DNA of 64,000 nucleotides, taken from Mesostigma viride (taxonomy: Eukaryota > Streptophyta > Mesostigmatophyceae > Mesostigmatales > Mesostigmataceae). The notes beneath the pieces are model-generated. The model was not told the origin of the DNA. It saw only the letters and a program-made list of their open reading frames with translations, and did not search any database. Position numbers and translations under genes: made by a program. Every line of letters begins with the position of its first letter. Position 1 is the first letter of the stretch. Location: the NCBI GenBank assembly GCA_009746045.1, contig RPFO01000389.1, forward strand, positions 430,686-494,685. Reading direction: 5' to 3'. Below are positions 9,542 through 21,353 of this stretch, piece after piece.

Positions 9542-11626
9542 TGTTACGACTCAGCCCTCTACCTCCGCCTCTACCTCTAACCGGCCTAATGCTACCTAGA
9601 CTAGTAGGCCGCCTCAGTGTTCCGGCATTATACGCAATACGCGGTTATACGCGCGGGGTCCGTATAATGGACAACTATACGGTATAATACGGTATTATCC
9701 GGAAATTATACGCAAATACTGGATTTCATCGTTTTTGGGATTGTTTCATGCATTTTGATATCATTTCAAGCAGTCCACATGTTTCTGACACAAAATTACA
9801 CATGATACATGGGTTGCCACTGCTCAGCAGTGCTTGGGAACCGCTGGACGTGTAAACCGGGGTTCACGAGGAGCTAGATTACCTATGCATTATACCCTAA
9901 AAAACGACGCCAAATGAAATGGAAAGATGAAAAAAGCAAAAGAAGTAAGATGGCTATGCTTCCATGCAAGCAGGTCCGGCCTGGGCATCTCCATGTTTCT
10001 TGTATGCATGAGGAGCATTGCACAAGAAGAAGGCTGACTTTGGCGATAAAAAAAAAAAGAAATAGTGGCTAGATCTGGCCAGAAAACCACTTGTTTCGAG
10101 ACGGTTTTTAGCAAGAAAAAACATCGCGTTATCAAGCTTATCATATTTACAAACAATGCCAAGCACTACGTCACTGCTTTCGACGAAGCATAATAAGCTA
10201 ATAGCAGACAAATCTGGTCCAAAATCTGCATGTCGTAGTGGTATTCCCCAACCATCACGAGCCAATAATGCGTAGAGGCAGTCAAGCAACCAAAAGACAA
10301 GCAGAAAACCTCCATTACAGGTCTACGATTATTTTACAATCCACCCAACAACTTGATACAGTACAATGAACACGTGAACATGATAGCACGTACCAGATCA
10401 AAACCGCATATTACCTTTCTTGACGGAGCCAGCATGCCCACCTGATGGACGTAGCTGCGAGCCTTTCCTGGCCGTCGTCGCTTATAAATCATGTGAGGAA
10501 TAACGTGAAACATCTATCCGCGTTCAAATGTAGGGGCATTTCCCGCCTATCAACAGTTAGCAGATGCACGGTCGCCACCTGGTTGCTGAAACGAGGTTGC
10601 CGCATCGAGCAGAAGGTCGAGACATATCTGCGCACATCCAAACGTTGCCTGGCCAAGGATATAAGCTTTTCAAGACCTAAGGATCATGCCTACAGATTGA
10701 AAATGTAAAGCGGCCATGCTCTCGTACCAGTCAGTTTTCTGTATGACTTATATTAATATTCGGTGCATGGCTGCCCGAGAGGCAAGGGCAGAGACCTAAA
10801 CAGCATGGAGGGTTGCCATTGCGTTGCCAACTTGCCATGCTACAGTGTAGCTTGCTTGTAAGATCCTTGTGTCTCACGGTCGCCAAATGTCAACCAGTGG
10901 ATGGTTTCCGTAGTGTTTCTAAGTTCCCTTGCATTCCCGCCTTGGTTCCCGCACGAAAAATTTGGCTGCCGGACCTCGGATGAGCGCGAAAACCCCATTA
11001 TACGCGCGCTTATACGTGTTATTCGCCGTATCATACGTAAAAATACGCAAATCGTATAAAACGGATAAAAATCATACGCTCGACCTTGTATAACGCGTAT
11101 TATACCGTATTATACCGTATAATACGCCGTATAATGGAACACTGGGCCGCCTCTAGTTAATAATCTAGCGAAAGACGAACGGGACGATCCAGATCTCAGT
11201 GCATTTACGTAAGTACTACTGTAATACGCCATAAGCCATTTACACAAACCCCGTTTATTCCAGGAATAGAGGAAGGAAACACAACTACACTGCCATGACC
11301 CTAGCTAATATGTGCTAATTCATTAACACACGTCGGGTGCCAACACGAGGGGTAGAACGTGCATAAATAATCACCAACGGTCCAGCATGCTCGGGCCGAC
11401 ATGGCCCTCGCCTACAAATGCACAGATGCACGCTGGTCCACTACATTCTACCCAAAGGATAAGGACTACTACTAAAGTACGCGGCGCGACGCCAAAAGCA
11501 TCCAATGCACCACAGTACTGGGACAACAGTGTCCACCAGTACAAACTACACGTAAACCTAGGGACGACTGAGGCAAAGGACCTAATTTACGTCCGTAACT
11601 GCGACAGATTGTTACGCGACGTAACA
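9542..11626 (-). repeat. Gypsy-B 3' LTR (interrupted by a hAT)
   Basis: LTR sequence 9542-9614 and 11145-11626, beginning TGTTACG and ending GTAACA on the plus strand. Without the insertion and one copy of its target duplication the LTR is about 547 bp, close to the 560-573 bp of the other copies. A purine-rich tract (plus-strand CCTCCCCCCCC from 11627) directly precedes it in element orientation, as expected of a polypurine tract. Confidence 0.85.
9615..11144. mobile_element. non-autonomous hAT element
   Basis: Starts CAGTGTTCCGG and ends GGAACACTG, a 9-bp terminal inverted repeat. It is flanked by the 8-bp duplication GGCCGCCT (9607-9614 and 11145-11152), the signature of hAT transposition. 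The uninterrupted site is present in the LTR at 61510-62069. Both ends are dense in TATACG / ATACGC motifs (about 9625-9720 and 10990-11135), the likely transposase-binding subterminal repeats. The 1530 bp contain no transposase frame, so it depends on a partner. Confidence 0.9.
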
Positions 11627-11997
11627 CCTCCCCCCCCACAAAGGTAGGGAGCCCTCTCCCTACGCACAGGGAGGAAACCAAAGGGGTAGGAATATCCTAA
11701 CGCACCCAACACAAATCCAACACAATCGACAGGCCATCCAAGGTACAAAGCACCAACATGTTAACTCGGTTCCACCCCAAGTGGTGTAGGGTTAACCAGC
11801 ACCAAGCCTGGTGGGAGGTTCCCCTAACTGCCTGGCACGGAGGCCTTGCCGGGAGGGACGGCACTGGGCAGGACACACAGAGTGAACAATGTCAACACCA
11901 GGAACCAAGAACGACCAACCAACTGGCCAGACTATGAGGGCGACTCTATATACCGGAGGGACAACACCCTCAGGTCGGGCCTAAGGCCCTCTATCTA

Positions 11998-13236
11998 GTT
12001 GCCATCAGTCTGGTAAGTACCACGCGAGGCTATCAGGACATCCAGATAGGCCTGGTAGTGAGCCACATCATCCGCGTTATCATGCCTATCTACAGTGAGG
12101 AAAACATCGGCCCACACGCCGTCAGGAAAAAGGCCCAGGAAGGCCCAGTAGTACCTATGCTGAGTTAGGACCACTTGGCCCCGAGCCCAGTCCAAGAAGC
12201 CACAGGCAAAAAGCCGAAGGAAAGGCTCTACCGCGATCAAATAGAGAGCCCGAAGGAGTAGGCGCTGATACCGGATCCGGTGACGCAGCCCCGTCGGGAA
12301 GAACAGGTCTAGCAGAGGCTCCACACTAGCCGGCCACAATCTGATGTGCCGGATCTCACGAGAACGCCACCGACGCGCACACTGTCGCGACCCGAAGGTC
12401 TCTAGATATACTCACTAGCCCGAGGGGGAGGGTGACCACGGGAGTCCAGGCCCTGGCCCGGAAGAGGCACTGGGCGGCGGGCATCCCACTATAGGATGGG
12501 CTGCAGGTGCACCGCAGCATACGTAGCACCGGGCGCGGCAGGGTACTCGACCGTGAGGGCATCTGAGGCCATGATGCCCAGAGGCGGAGGGTAAGCCCAC
12601 TGGTAACCACCGTAGGTATCCAAGTCGTTGTGGCGCCTCGCCCAGCGGTAGAGGACGCGACGAACCAGGATCTCACCCTGGAACACGGGATCAGCTACAA
12701 TAACCATGTCAAAAGGAGGCCGATCAGTATCAATGGGTAGGTTACGGTCCCGTGGCGCCCGACACACCTGGGAAAACCCATAGGACATGGGTGAAATGGA
12801 CAGCTCCGGAGCGACGCGCGGAAGGTCAGACTGACGGCACGCAATCGCTGACATACCATATCCGGGAACGGCAGAATGTCGCGACTCCGGCGTAAGATGT
12901 ACCACGGAAGGGGCACGTTCCCGGTCGCCCTGAGACAACTCCCTTAGGGAGTCGGCAGCGCGGAGAGCGCACTGATCAACACTGCTGGCCCTAACAACCG
13001 TGGCCAGCGAGCGAGTGGCCGAAGGGGCAGGAACCGAAATAGGGGTAGGATCCTGTACAGGCGCAGAGGGGGCCGGCACCGCAGGAGGCCGCGACGGACC
13101 TGCAACCGCGGATGACGGCATGGCCTCCGCTGGAGGCGCACCCTCGGGCCACATGTTGAAAATTGGGCCCGTAGGGACAGGCACCTTACCATAAAACTGG
13201 CTGCCGTCAAGACTCCAGTCCGGCACTGGAATCCTC
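11998..13236 (-). CDS. Gypsy-B ORF3, C-terminal half
   Basis: The downstream half of the env-position third ORF, cut off from its N-terminal half by the CACTA insertion at 13239. It reads from IPVPDWSLDGSQ through a Pro/Ala/Ser-rich segment into a compact domain with MSYGFSQVCRAPRDR, ADPVFQGEILVRRVLYRWAR, and a C-terminal block with FLDWARGQVVLTQHRYYWAF ending TYQTDGN. The frame breaks once near 12350. Gypsy-A carries the same sequence at 57490-58757, with mostly conservative differences, so the frame was under coding constraint. I recognise no known domain, signal peptide or transmembrane segment. Function unknown. Confidence 0.6.
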
Positions 13237-13253
13237 TGCACTAGGAACTCAGG

Positions 13254-13860
13254 AACCGTAAAAGTGGTAAAAGTGGTAAAAGTGGTAAAAGTGGGTGGTA
13301 AAAAGTGGTAAAAAGTGGTAAAAAGTGGTAAAAAGTGGTAAAAAGTGGTAAAAAGTGGTAAAAAGTGGTAAAAAGTGGTAAAAAGTGGTAAAAAGTGGTA
13401 AAAAGTGGTAAAAAGTGGTAAAAAGTGGTAAAAAGTGGTAAAAAGTGGTAAAAAGTGGTAAAAAGTGGTAAAAAGTGGTAAAAAGTGGTAAAAAGTGGTA
13501 AAAAGTGGTAAAAAGTGGTAAAAAGTGGTAAAAAGTGGTAAAAAGTGGTAAAAAGTGGTAAAAAGTGGTAAAAGTGGGGGGAAAGTGATAAAACGGTGGA
13601 AAAACGCTAGGAGCAAAGCAGGTGGTAAAATCGTTTTACCACCTTTTACCACCTCTTTTACTGTCAAAGTGGTAAAAAATACCACAAAGTGGTAAAAGTG
13701 AGGGTGGTAAAACACGCCACAAAGTGGTAAAAGTGAGGGTGGTAAAAACAAGCCACAAAGTGGTAAAAATGAGGGTGGTAAAAACACGCCACAAAGTGGT
13801 AAAAATGAGGGACGTAAAAAAATACCACAAAGTGGTAAAAATGACAGTGATAAAAAAGGG
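13254..13860. repeat. CACTA left subterminal repeat arrays
   Basis: About 30 copies of the 10-mer AAAAGTGGTA lie between 13260 and 13580. Five copies of a 36-bp unit follow, starting at 13682, 13717, 13753, 13789 and 13825, each with CCACAAAGTGG (a short palindrome) and GTGGTAAAA. In CACTA elements subterminal repeats bind the TnpA-type protein and define transposition competence, so this is the presumed binding region. The right end (34897-35271) carries the same motif. Confidence 0.85.
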
Positions 13861-13903
13861 GGAAATGCAGAGTTTGCCAGCATTACAACACAAGCACTGT
13901 TAA

Positions 13904-15623
13904 CTCGTCGTCTGTCCCAACTCAGTCCTCAAAAGAGGACTGAGTTGACCTTTTTCAACCGGGTGTAGCGACTAGGTGGGGGGTCCATCCCAAATGTTTT
14001 GATGTGGATCGAGGGTGTATTTGATGTCAATTTGCTGGAAAAAATGCTGCGTTATTGAAAACTTGACCCAAACACCTGGAAATTACTCGGACATATGACA
14101 CCCTCGGCGAATTTGCATTTTTCGGGATAAGAGCGAGTGGGGAAAATTTAATCAAATCATGGTGCACGTTAGAAAAATATAGGCATGTAAACAATATAGT
14201 TCTTGAAACGTGGCAAAAAACTGGGCTCAATTTGGCCACTGCCACTGCCTGAAACAATTAAAAAACTCTCAGTCCTCAGGAGAGGAATGGGGCTTTTGCT
14301 AACTTTGCTAGCATGTAAGTGCGGTCATACTACACACCACCGTGGCCACCAACCATCCCAATCACCTCATTTCCCTTCAAGCGTAACAGGACAACACACT
14401 TGCATCATCATGCTGCAGGTGTATCATACCTTATCATGTAGTGAGAGCCTATGCATGCATGTAGGGAATGGGCTTGGATACCTACCAACAAAGGGTTATG
14501 TTATAAGTGTCAACCACCAATATAATGGGTAGGTTAAGCATCTTTCCATTGTTTCTAACAACAATAGATATGGCTATAACTGTTTTGCCTTGCCATGATG
14601 TGGCCAACATAGTTGCTGGCACATGATGGCAGTGGTTTGTCACCAAGACTTTTCACTCACCCGTATAAGCTTGAAAGCACCCTTGACGCAGGCTGTGGCC
14701 ACACAATCATGCAGTATGAACGTAGCAAAAGAATAACTAACATCTATGAAGGTGTTTAAACCTGCACAGCTCCTAAAACCCTGCACAACTACACTGGGTT
14801 AAGGCAAATGCCTGCTAACATCATCTGAAAAGGGGGTTTTAGAGAGGGGCAGGCAACGGTCAAGAAAGAGCATCAAGACTTGAACCTGACAACGCCTGGC
14901 AAGCTTAAACTCATGTAAGAACATCAAGAAACAAAGAGGCGACGATAATCCGACTTTACCTGGCACGGCTGGCGTTACCTTGGCCCAGGCGGTGCCCGCA
15001 AAAGTGGCACTTTGCGGCACATAGACCATGACGTGACAGAGTGGTCGAAATCATCAAATCTATACCGCCACTCAATTTATTCTAATACAATACATGTTAC
15101 AATGTAGAAAGAAACCTATCAGCCATTGAAATTGCGCCGGAAAGCAAGCGCAGTCATCAATTCCGTCGACCTGCCTTATCGCAGTTTTTTCCAGCAAGAA
15201 CAGTGCCGACACCGGGTAAATCGCTTCCCTGCGAGCTAAAAATTAGGATTTATCATCTATAGGACATATAAAATCTATTCCCTGAGTTTGGACAGCTAAC
15301 TCGTCCGCAAACGTAAACTGCATGCATGGGCGCGAGCCGCCATGGCTAGGTCGTGCATTTCCGGAACTCGCGTTTCACGTGGAAAAGTACCCTTACCACC
15401 TGTACTTTGACCGTACATTTAGCCGCTCATACCAAATCCAAAAAAATCCCAAAAATATGTCCAAGAAAGATCTTTTCACGTAGTATTTGAATAAATTTTG
15501 AGAGAATTTTTTTGTCAAACATTCTGACCGGGGCGAATTTTGTACAGAACCTCAAAACTCGGTCCTCAGGAGAGGACTGAGAAAAACTCAGTCCTCTCCA
15601 GAGGTAGTGGGACAGACGACGAG
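13904..15623. mobile_element. non-autonomous TTAA-target element
   Basis: Perfect 16-bp terminal inverted repeats CTCGTCGTCTGTCCCA (13904-13919) and TGGGACAGACGACGAG (15608-15623), each bordered outside by TTAA (13900-13903 and 15624-15627). TTAA targets are typical of piggyBac-type transposition. Just inside both ends are copies of a palindromic ACTCAGTCCTC...GAGGACTGAGT motif (13920-13945 and 15560-15602). No transposase-like frame is seen in the 1720 bp. Confidence 0.75.
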
Positions 15624-15627
15624 TTAA

Positions 15628-16151
15628 GAACAGCTTAACAGGCCATCATTCCAAATGGTTTCTTTATTAGAAATAATAATACATCCCATTTACAGTTGTC
15701 TCTCTTGATTTACAATGAGGATTTAGCCCCACATTGGGCGTCTCAGCGATATACGTTTACACCATTGTGAAATAACACAGGCCGCATCAAGCCCAGCCAA
15801 TTAATTTACTTCTTCTTCAGGTGTCATCATGATCAATGATGCTTCTTTGCATGAACAAAGCCACACAGTTGCCAGCACTCATGCTTTGGAGGCCTGCAGG
15901 CACACAGAGCACCACCATTGAAGAGGACACAAGGGCAGCAAGGCAGGGGGGGGGGGGGCAGTCAGGCACGGCAGATAGTTGTTGCCCAGCAAAACATCCT
16001 ATGGTGAAATGGGTTATGCCTGTGGGTATGATGCATGACCTAGCATGAGAGTGATACATACATGAGTAACAAAAATATACGCACATGGCAATTGGGTGTG
16101 ACAACACCACATCACTACATAGCTAAAACGTGCTTCAGAAAAAACATTCCA
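15628..16151. other. 3' flank of the CACTA partner gene; no gene seen
   Basis: Sequence between the TTAA element and the stop codon of the minus-strand CACTA gene, probably its 3' untranslated region. It has a run of 11 G near 15947 and no convincing frame. Confidence 0.4.
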
Positions 16152-18036
16152 CTAAATTACCGGATCAGGAGTCTGACTCTGGGACTCCTTTGCTTGCCGC
16201 TCCAGCTCAACTTTCCGCTGCGCTTTTGCCATATCATGGCCTTGATCGCCGGTGGCAAGCTCCAGTTCCGCCTCGGTGAGATCTGGCGCGGAGGGAGCAT
16301 CGGCAGACGCCGTTGCGGGCGAAGGGCTAGAGGCAGACGGGATCGCTGGCGCGGAGGGAGCACCGGCAGACGCCATTGCGGGCGAAGGGCTAGAGGCAGG
16401 CGGGATCGCTGGCGCGGAGGGAGCACCGGCAGACGCTGTTGCGGCCGGAGAGCTAGAGGCAGGCGGGATCGCTGGCGCGGAGGGAGCACCGGCAGACGCC
16501 GTTGCGTTCGAAGAGCTAGAGGCAGGCGGGATCGCTGGCGCGGAGGGAGCACCGGCAGACGCCTTCTCCTTGGGTGGCGCCCGCGCTCGCTTGGCCGGTA
16601 CATACTCATCCGACACCTCCTCCTTCTCCTCTGCTGGCCCCCAACTCTCCTTCAATTTCGCACGTGCGCCTCGAAGGTCGTCGTCAGTGACGTTGCCCAG
16701 AAGGACCCATGCATATTCTTGTTGCCCTCGGCGTCACCGTAATGCATCGTGGCAAAGTCAACAAACAGCATTTGCGAGCCCCCATCGCGCTCCACAAACC
16801 GCGTGCCGTAAGGGGCCTTGAGCTTCGGCTTCACCTCCACCACTTTGCCAGGCTCCCAAACATACGCAGCCGGCCGCGCCCAATCGCGCTCGTACTTGTA
16901 CCTTTGTGCCACGAAGGCCCCGTGCAGTGCTTCTCCGAAACCACCAGGGCCCGGTCGCTCTTGAACCACCGCGGTTGGCAGTAAGGTGCTCAGATAGTGC
17001 GCAAGCCCCAAGTCCATGGGACCACTAGGAAGCTTTCGCTTTGCAGCCGGCTTCTTGCTGGCGGCCGGCTTCTTGCTGGCGGCCGGCTTCTTGCTGGCGG
17101 CCGGCTTGTTGCTGGCGGCCGGCTTGTTGATGGCGGGGCGCGACGTGATGGGCTCGAAGACATCTGGCTTGATGGCAGGCACACGAGCAGGCGGGAGACC
17201 ATCCGGCATTGGCAGGTCGGCCAGCTTGGGCACCGGAGTGGGCGGCTCCACGGTGTTGTTGGGCACCGGAGGGGACGGCTGCACAGCGTTGCTGGGCACC
17301 GGAGGGGGCGGCATGACAGGCTGCGTGCCAACGGGAGGGGGCGGCAGTACAACCTTCTTGGCCACCGGAGGGGGCGGCATGACAGGCTGCTTGGGAACGG
17401 GAGGGGGCGGCGGTACAACCTTCTTGGCCACCGGAGGCGGCGGCCTCACATCCGATGCCTCCACAGGTGGAGGCGCGGACCCTGCGACTTCCTGCTCTAA
17501 CTCCTCCTCAAGGGCTTGAAGCCGAGCTCTGAGTCTCCGAATTTCATCTGCTCGGACGCCTGTGGCATGCTGCACAGGCTTGGCCTCCGGCTTGACCTCC
17601 GGCTTGACCTCCGGCTTGACCTCCGGCTTGGCCGCCGGCTTGGCCGCCGGCTTGGCAGCAGGAATTGCCTGCAAGCAGAGCGCGGGGCATGGAATAAGGA
17701 CGGTTAATAGCAGACCCGCGATGAAAGGAAAAACCAAGAAGCTTGCAGACTCCTGTAGCTAAAGATAGCGTTATTACCTTTGGCATGTTCGTCACGTCGC
17801 CAAGCGCTTGGCGATTTTCCTTCAGGTCGCCGTCATCATCCTCGTCCTCGGCGCCAGCACTCTGCCGCTTTTTGGAGCTCGCGTTGCTTAGCCACCGGCT
17901 CAGCTCCTTTCTTACGAATTCGTCAACACTTAAAGCTTTGGGTTTGGAGCCCTTGGGCTTCTGGGGGGTGAGCTCACCAGTCGTCGGGTCTAGCACCCAG
18001 CATGATGCCTCATACTTATCCAGCTCGGCACGGTTG
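16152..18036 (-). CDS. CACTA second gene (TnpA-position protein), exons 1b-2
   Basis: Downstream part of a minus-strand gene whose first exon is split by a hAT at 18045-21691. Exon 1 continues from 18036 to 17778. A 109-bp GT-AG intron (17669-17777) follows, then exon 2 from 17668. Exon 2 encodes Lys/Pro/Ala/Glu repeats (PAAKPAAKPEVKPEVK), a short coiled-coil-like Arg/Leu/Glu stretch (EIRRLRARLQALEEELEQEV), Pro-rich repeats, KKPAAS repeats, and a compact segment with KYERDWARPAAYVWEPGK and SQMLFVDFATMHYGDAEG. One base appears missing in a G run near 16711. Past it the frame continues as LRGARAKLKESWGPAEEKEE with five ASAGAPSAPAIPPAS-type repeats and ends at 16152. In this family the second gene binds the subterminal repeats; that role is inferred from position only. 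Confidence 0.6.
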
Positions 18037-18446
18037 TCGTCACCCCGGGTTGGTCAGTACGCCGTACGGAGCCGCAGAAGTACGGGCAAACGTACACTGA
18101 AGGCCTCCGCCGTATGTACGCGTACTTTACTTCAGAATACGCGGTTTGGACTTAGAATTTTTCGGGGGTACCAGCGGGCAGCGGGCACTGGCGCGGTGCC
18201 CAGGTTCTGGGCGCGGCGCGTTCACTGCACATTTGAGATTTTTACTACTAGAAGTAGATGCGTACAGTTCTTTCCATAAAGCGCAAGCCTTGCAAAATCT
18301 TTGGCCGGTAGGAGACAGCTAGGACTAGGTACATCACGCATAATGACAGCAAATGCCAGCTGTGCTACTGACGGTGTAATGCAATATAGCGAGGACGAGG
18401 CCAGTGCGACTGTGCGATAGTGTGCAGCCATTTTCGATTTGCAGCC

Positions 18447-20741
18447 ATGCCGAAGAAAGGGCCTGAATGGGATTTCGTTGTCGAGAAGAAAGAAGCAGTC
18501 ACGGATGCTGTTAGTAACACAACGCAGTATGTGTCGAGGATGTTCTGCTCATTTTGCAACAAGAACTTCTCCTACAAGGCGGGGCCAATAAGCGTATTCC
18601 GAGTCCGTGCACACTTTGCCGGAATCGCAGGGGAAGGGGTGTTACCCTGCGACAAAATTCCACCGAATATCCGGAACAGGTTTCTCAGGATTGCTAACAA
18701 CAAGTTGCAGAAGTCAGACGCCAAGAAGGTGCACAATTTGAACAGGGCAATGGCGGAGATGGGAGGGGCTGCGCCGGCTGACTTGTCGTCGGTTCCCAGC
18801 AAGCATCAAGGCCAGCTGAGCATCACCAAATGGCTGGTTCCCGTCGACGAACAAGGTATCCAGCTGCTGGCTGCCGAATTTTTTATCGAGAACGGCATTG
18901 CCTTCAATGCGGCTGAGAGCGCCTCTTTCAAGCAGATGGTGGCCGGCATGATCCAATACAAAGGAGGGCACGTCACCCCTCCTTCTCGGAAGTTGTTGGG
19001 TGGCGAGCTGCTCGTGAAGAAGAAGGAGAGCGTGCAGGTGGCTGTCGAGGATCTCAGGGCCAAGAACAACCGTTACAGCTGGACCCTCGTTTCTGATTCC
19101 GCCACGAATGTAAACAAGAAGCCCATCGTCAACTTTCTGAGCGTCACCAACGGCATCGCCATCTTTGAGGACGCGCTGGACGCCTCTGGCCAGTACAAGA
19201 ACTCTGCCTATCTGGGCAAGGCCTGCAAGGTGGTCATGAGGAGGCACGGGCCTGAGAACTACATCCAGCTCTTGATGGATGGAGCAAGTGCGTGCCAGAA
19301 TGCATGCGAGGAGGTGGCGGCCTCGAAGGGCTTCGAGCACATCACGCCCGCGTGGTGCTCTGCTCACGTCATCAACCTCGCGTTCGAGGACGTGGGCGAC
19401 CTGCCATGGGTGAAGGAGCAACTGGCAGCGTGTCGCCAGATCTCCAAGTTCATCCGCGCCCACGATGCGACGCTCTCCCTCTGGCGCAGCTACGACAAGG
19501 GCGCGCTCAACCTGCCGCCCGAGACGCGGTTCGCCAAGAACTTCCTGTGCGCGAAGAAGTGCTACAACGAGCGGGACACGCTGGCCACGATGGTCGCCTC
19601 CAAGCATTGGAGGAAGGCGACTGCCAACAAGGACTGGACGGCAGAGGCCAGGGAGGTGCGCTCGCTGATCCTGGACGAGGGGCTGTGGCAGGAGCTCGGC
19701 AATGTGCTGCAGGTCTTGCAGCTGATGTACAATGTCCTGCGTGAGGTCGATTGGCGGCGGGCCAGCATGGGCACGATCTACGCGTCCATGCTGGACGTGG
19801 AGAAGGCCTTGGAGGCGTCCAACCCGCAGAGGGAGGAGGTTCTCATCGCCGACAAGAAGCGCAGGGGCGACGTGCTGGACATCTGGCGCAGCCGGTGGGA
19901 ATGCATGAACAACGACCTGCACATGGCGGGCTTCGCCTTGAACCCCCAGCACGTCGTTCGGATCGTCCAGGACGACAAGGGCAGGCAGGTGGAGGTGGGC
20001 CGGCCGGGCATTGAGGACAATGAGGAGGTGATGGTGGCTTTGGCGCGCATCTGCGAGAAGCTCCTGGGCAGCGAGAAGGGTGCAGAGGCTGTGAGCCAGT
20101 GGCACAGGTTCCGGAGGCTGGAGGGCGCCTTTGGCTCCAAGATGTCCATGACCTGGATCGAGAAGGAGACGCCCTCTGGATACTGGCAGCAGATTGGGGG
20201 CATGGCAGGCGCCATCGAGCTGAAGATGGTGGCTGTGCCTGTGCTGGCGGCGCCAACGTCTGCGAGTGCGGCCGAGGGTTGTTGGTCCAACATGAAGTTC
20301 CTGCACACCAAGTTGCGGAACCGTCTGTCCGAGGAGAAGGTGGTGGACTTGATGTACATGTATCACAACATCAGGGCTGTCAACAAGGCCCGCGATGCGC
20401 AGTACGCGGAGGCGTTCCTCAGGCACGACGGCTACGCCACCGATGATGAGGCCAGCGGGGATGAGGTGGAGATGGAGGAGGAGGAGGAGGAGGAGGAGGA
20501 GGAGGAGGAGGAGGAGGAGGAGGAGGAGGAGGAGGAGGAGGAGGAGGAGGTGCAGGGCAAGCACCGTGGTCACGGCACCACTGTGGGAAGGAGGCCTGGC
20601 TCCTCCCGGTTGGAGGAGGAGGTGGGGGAGGAGGAGGCGGAGGAGGAGGACCTGCGCCTGCGGCGCAAGGTTCGCGCTGCCTGCACAGCCCGGGCAAAGA
20701 AGCCGCGGTTCTTGCCGCTGCAGCCGCCAGACAAGAACTAA
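18447..20741 (+). CDS. hAT transposase
   Basis: A 764-residue single-exon frame. The N-terminus has a BED-type zinc finger (FCSFCNKNF, then H and C residues to about residue 70). A DUF659-like segment follows (FFIENGIAFNAAESASF... WTLVSDSATNVNKKPIVNF, with candidate catalytic Asp). Next come LLMDGASACQNACEE, WCSAHVINLAFEDVG and the hAT-typical TRFAKNF. The C-terminal dimerisation region has AAEGCWSNMKFLHTKLRNRL and DLMYMYHNIR. The tail is a (GAG)n-encoded run of about 30 Glu (20471-20550) and a basic end. I chose ATG 18447 (MPKKGPEW) because it directly precedes the BED finger; an upstream in-frame ATG at 18420 adds nine residues. No frameshift is seen, in contrast to most other frames here. 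Confidence 0.92.
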   Translation: MPKKGPEWDFVVEKKEAVTDAVSNTTQYVSRMFCSFCNKNFSYKAGPISVFRVRAHFAGIAGEGVLPCDKIPPNIRNRFLRIANNKLQKSDAKKVHNLNRAMAEMGGAAPADLSSVPSKHQGQLSITKWLVPVDEQGIQLLAAEFFIENGIAFNAAESASFKQMVAGMIQYKGGHVTPPSRKLLGGELLVKKKESVQVAVEDLRAKNNRYSWTLVSDSATNVNKKPIVNFLSVTNGIAIFEDALDASGQYKNSAYLGKACKVVMRRHGPENYIQLLMDGASACQNACEEVAASKGFEHITPAWCSAHVINLAFEDVGDLPWVKEQLAACRQISKFIRAHDATLSLWRSYDKGALNLPPETRFAKNFLCAKKCYNERDTLATMVASKHWRKATANKDWTAEAREVRSLILDEGLWQELGNVLQVLQLMYNVLREVDWRRASMGTIYASMLDVEKALEASNPQREEVLIADKKRRGDVLDIWRSRWECMNNDLHMAGFALNPQHVVRIVQDDKGRQVEVGRPGIEDNEEVMVALARICEKLLGSEKGAEAVSQWHRFRRLEGAFGSKMSMTWIEKETPSGYWQQIGGMAGAIELKMVAVPVLAAPTSASAAEGCWSNMKFLHTKLRNRLSEEKVVDLMYMYHNIRAVNKARDAQYAEAFLRHDGYATDDEASGDEVEMEEEEEEEEEEEEEEEEEEEEEEEEEVQGKHRGHGTTVGRRPGSSRLEEEVGEEEAEEEDLRLRRKVRAACTARAKKPRFLPLQPPDKN

Positions 20742-21014
20742 AGGGTCATGCTTAGCATGATCTATGAAGGAGCCTTTTGTCTTAATACTTATACCATCTT
20801 GAGCCGGTGTAGTATGTGATGGCAGCTAGTGGGTGATGGCCGATGGTTGCATGGACCCATGTGATGGATGGGACATGAAGTTATAACTCACAAGTTACTA
20901 GCAATAGTATAGTGAGAACAAGGGCTGCATGCGCTGCCGTTAGGAAAGCATGGCCGTGCTGGCTTGAATAATTGCATGGACCAACGTGGAGTAATCTCCA
21001 TGGCAGCGGGGGTG

Positions 21015-21353
21015 CTGTTGTGCATTTTGTCAATGATGAATGTGTGTGCACATGTGTGTATGTGTATGGAGCTTGTTGTGGGATCCTTGAGAGCAAGGTC
21101 CTTGGACCTTGTGTCTTATATCCTCTGCTGTTGTGCGTTTTGTCAATGATGAATGTGTGTGCACATGTGTGTATGTGTATGGAGCTTGTTGTGGGATCCT
21201 TGAGAGCAAGGTCCTTGGACCTTGTGTCTTATATCCTCTGCTGTTGTGCATTTAATTTGTCAATGATGAATGTGTGTGCACATGTGTGTATGTGTATGGA
21301 GCTTGTTGTGGGATCCTTGAGAGCAAGGTCCTTAGTTGTGTCTTATGTCCTCT
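21015..21353 (+). repeat. three 113-bp direct repeats in the hAT 3' region
   Basis: Near-identical units begin at 21015, 21128 and 21241. Each has TGTGTGTGCACATGTGTG and AGAGCAAGGTCCTTGGACC (a short palindromic stretch). They lie between the transposase stop and the right end of the hAT and have no coding value. Confidence 0.85.

Noticed and set aside
13260-13580. Possible CRISPR-like array (10-bp repeats)
   Set aside because: Units are contiguous without spacers, in a eukaryotic transposon end; it is a subterminal repeat array.
12489-13883. 464-residue minus-strand frame with FYHFLPLFTT repeats
   Set aside because: Most of it is the GTGGTAAAAA subterminal array read through; only the part below 13236 is genuine (Gypsy-B ORF3).
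18714-20573. 619-residue minus-strand frame
   Set aside because: Antisense shadow of the hAT transposase; the poly-Leu start is the GAG repeat read in reverse.
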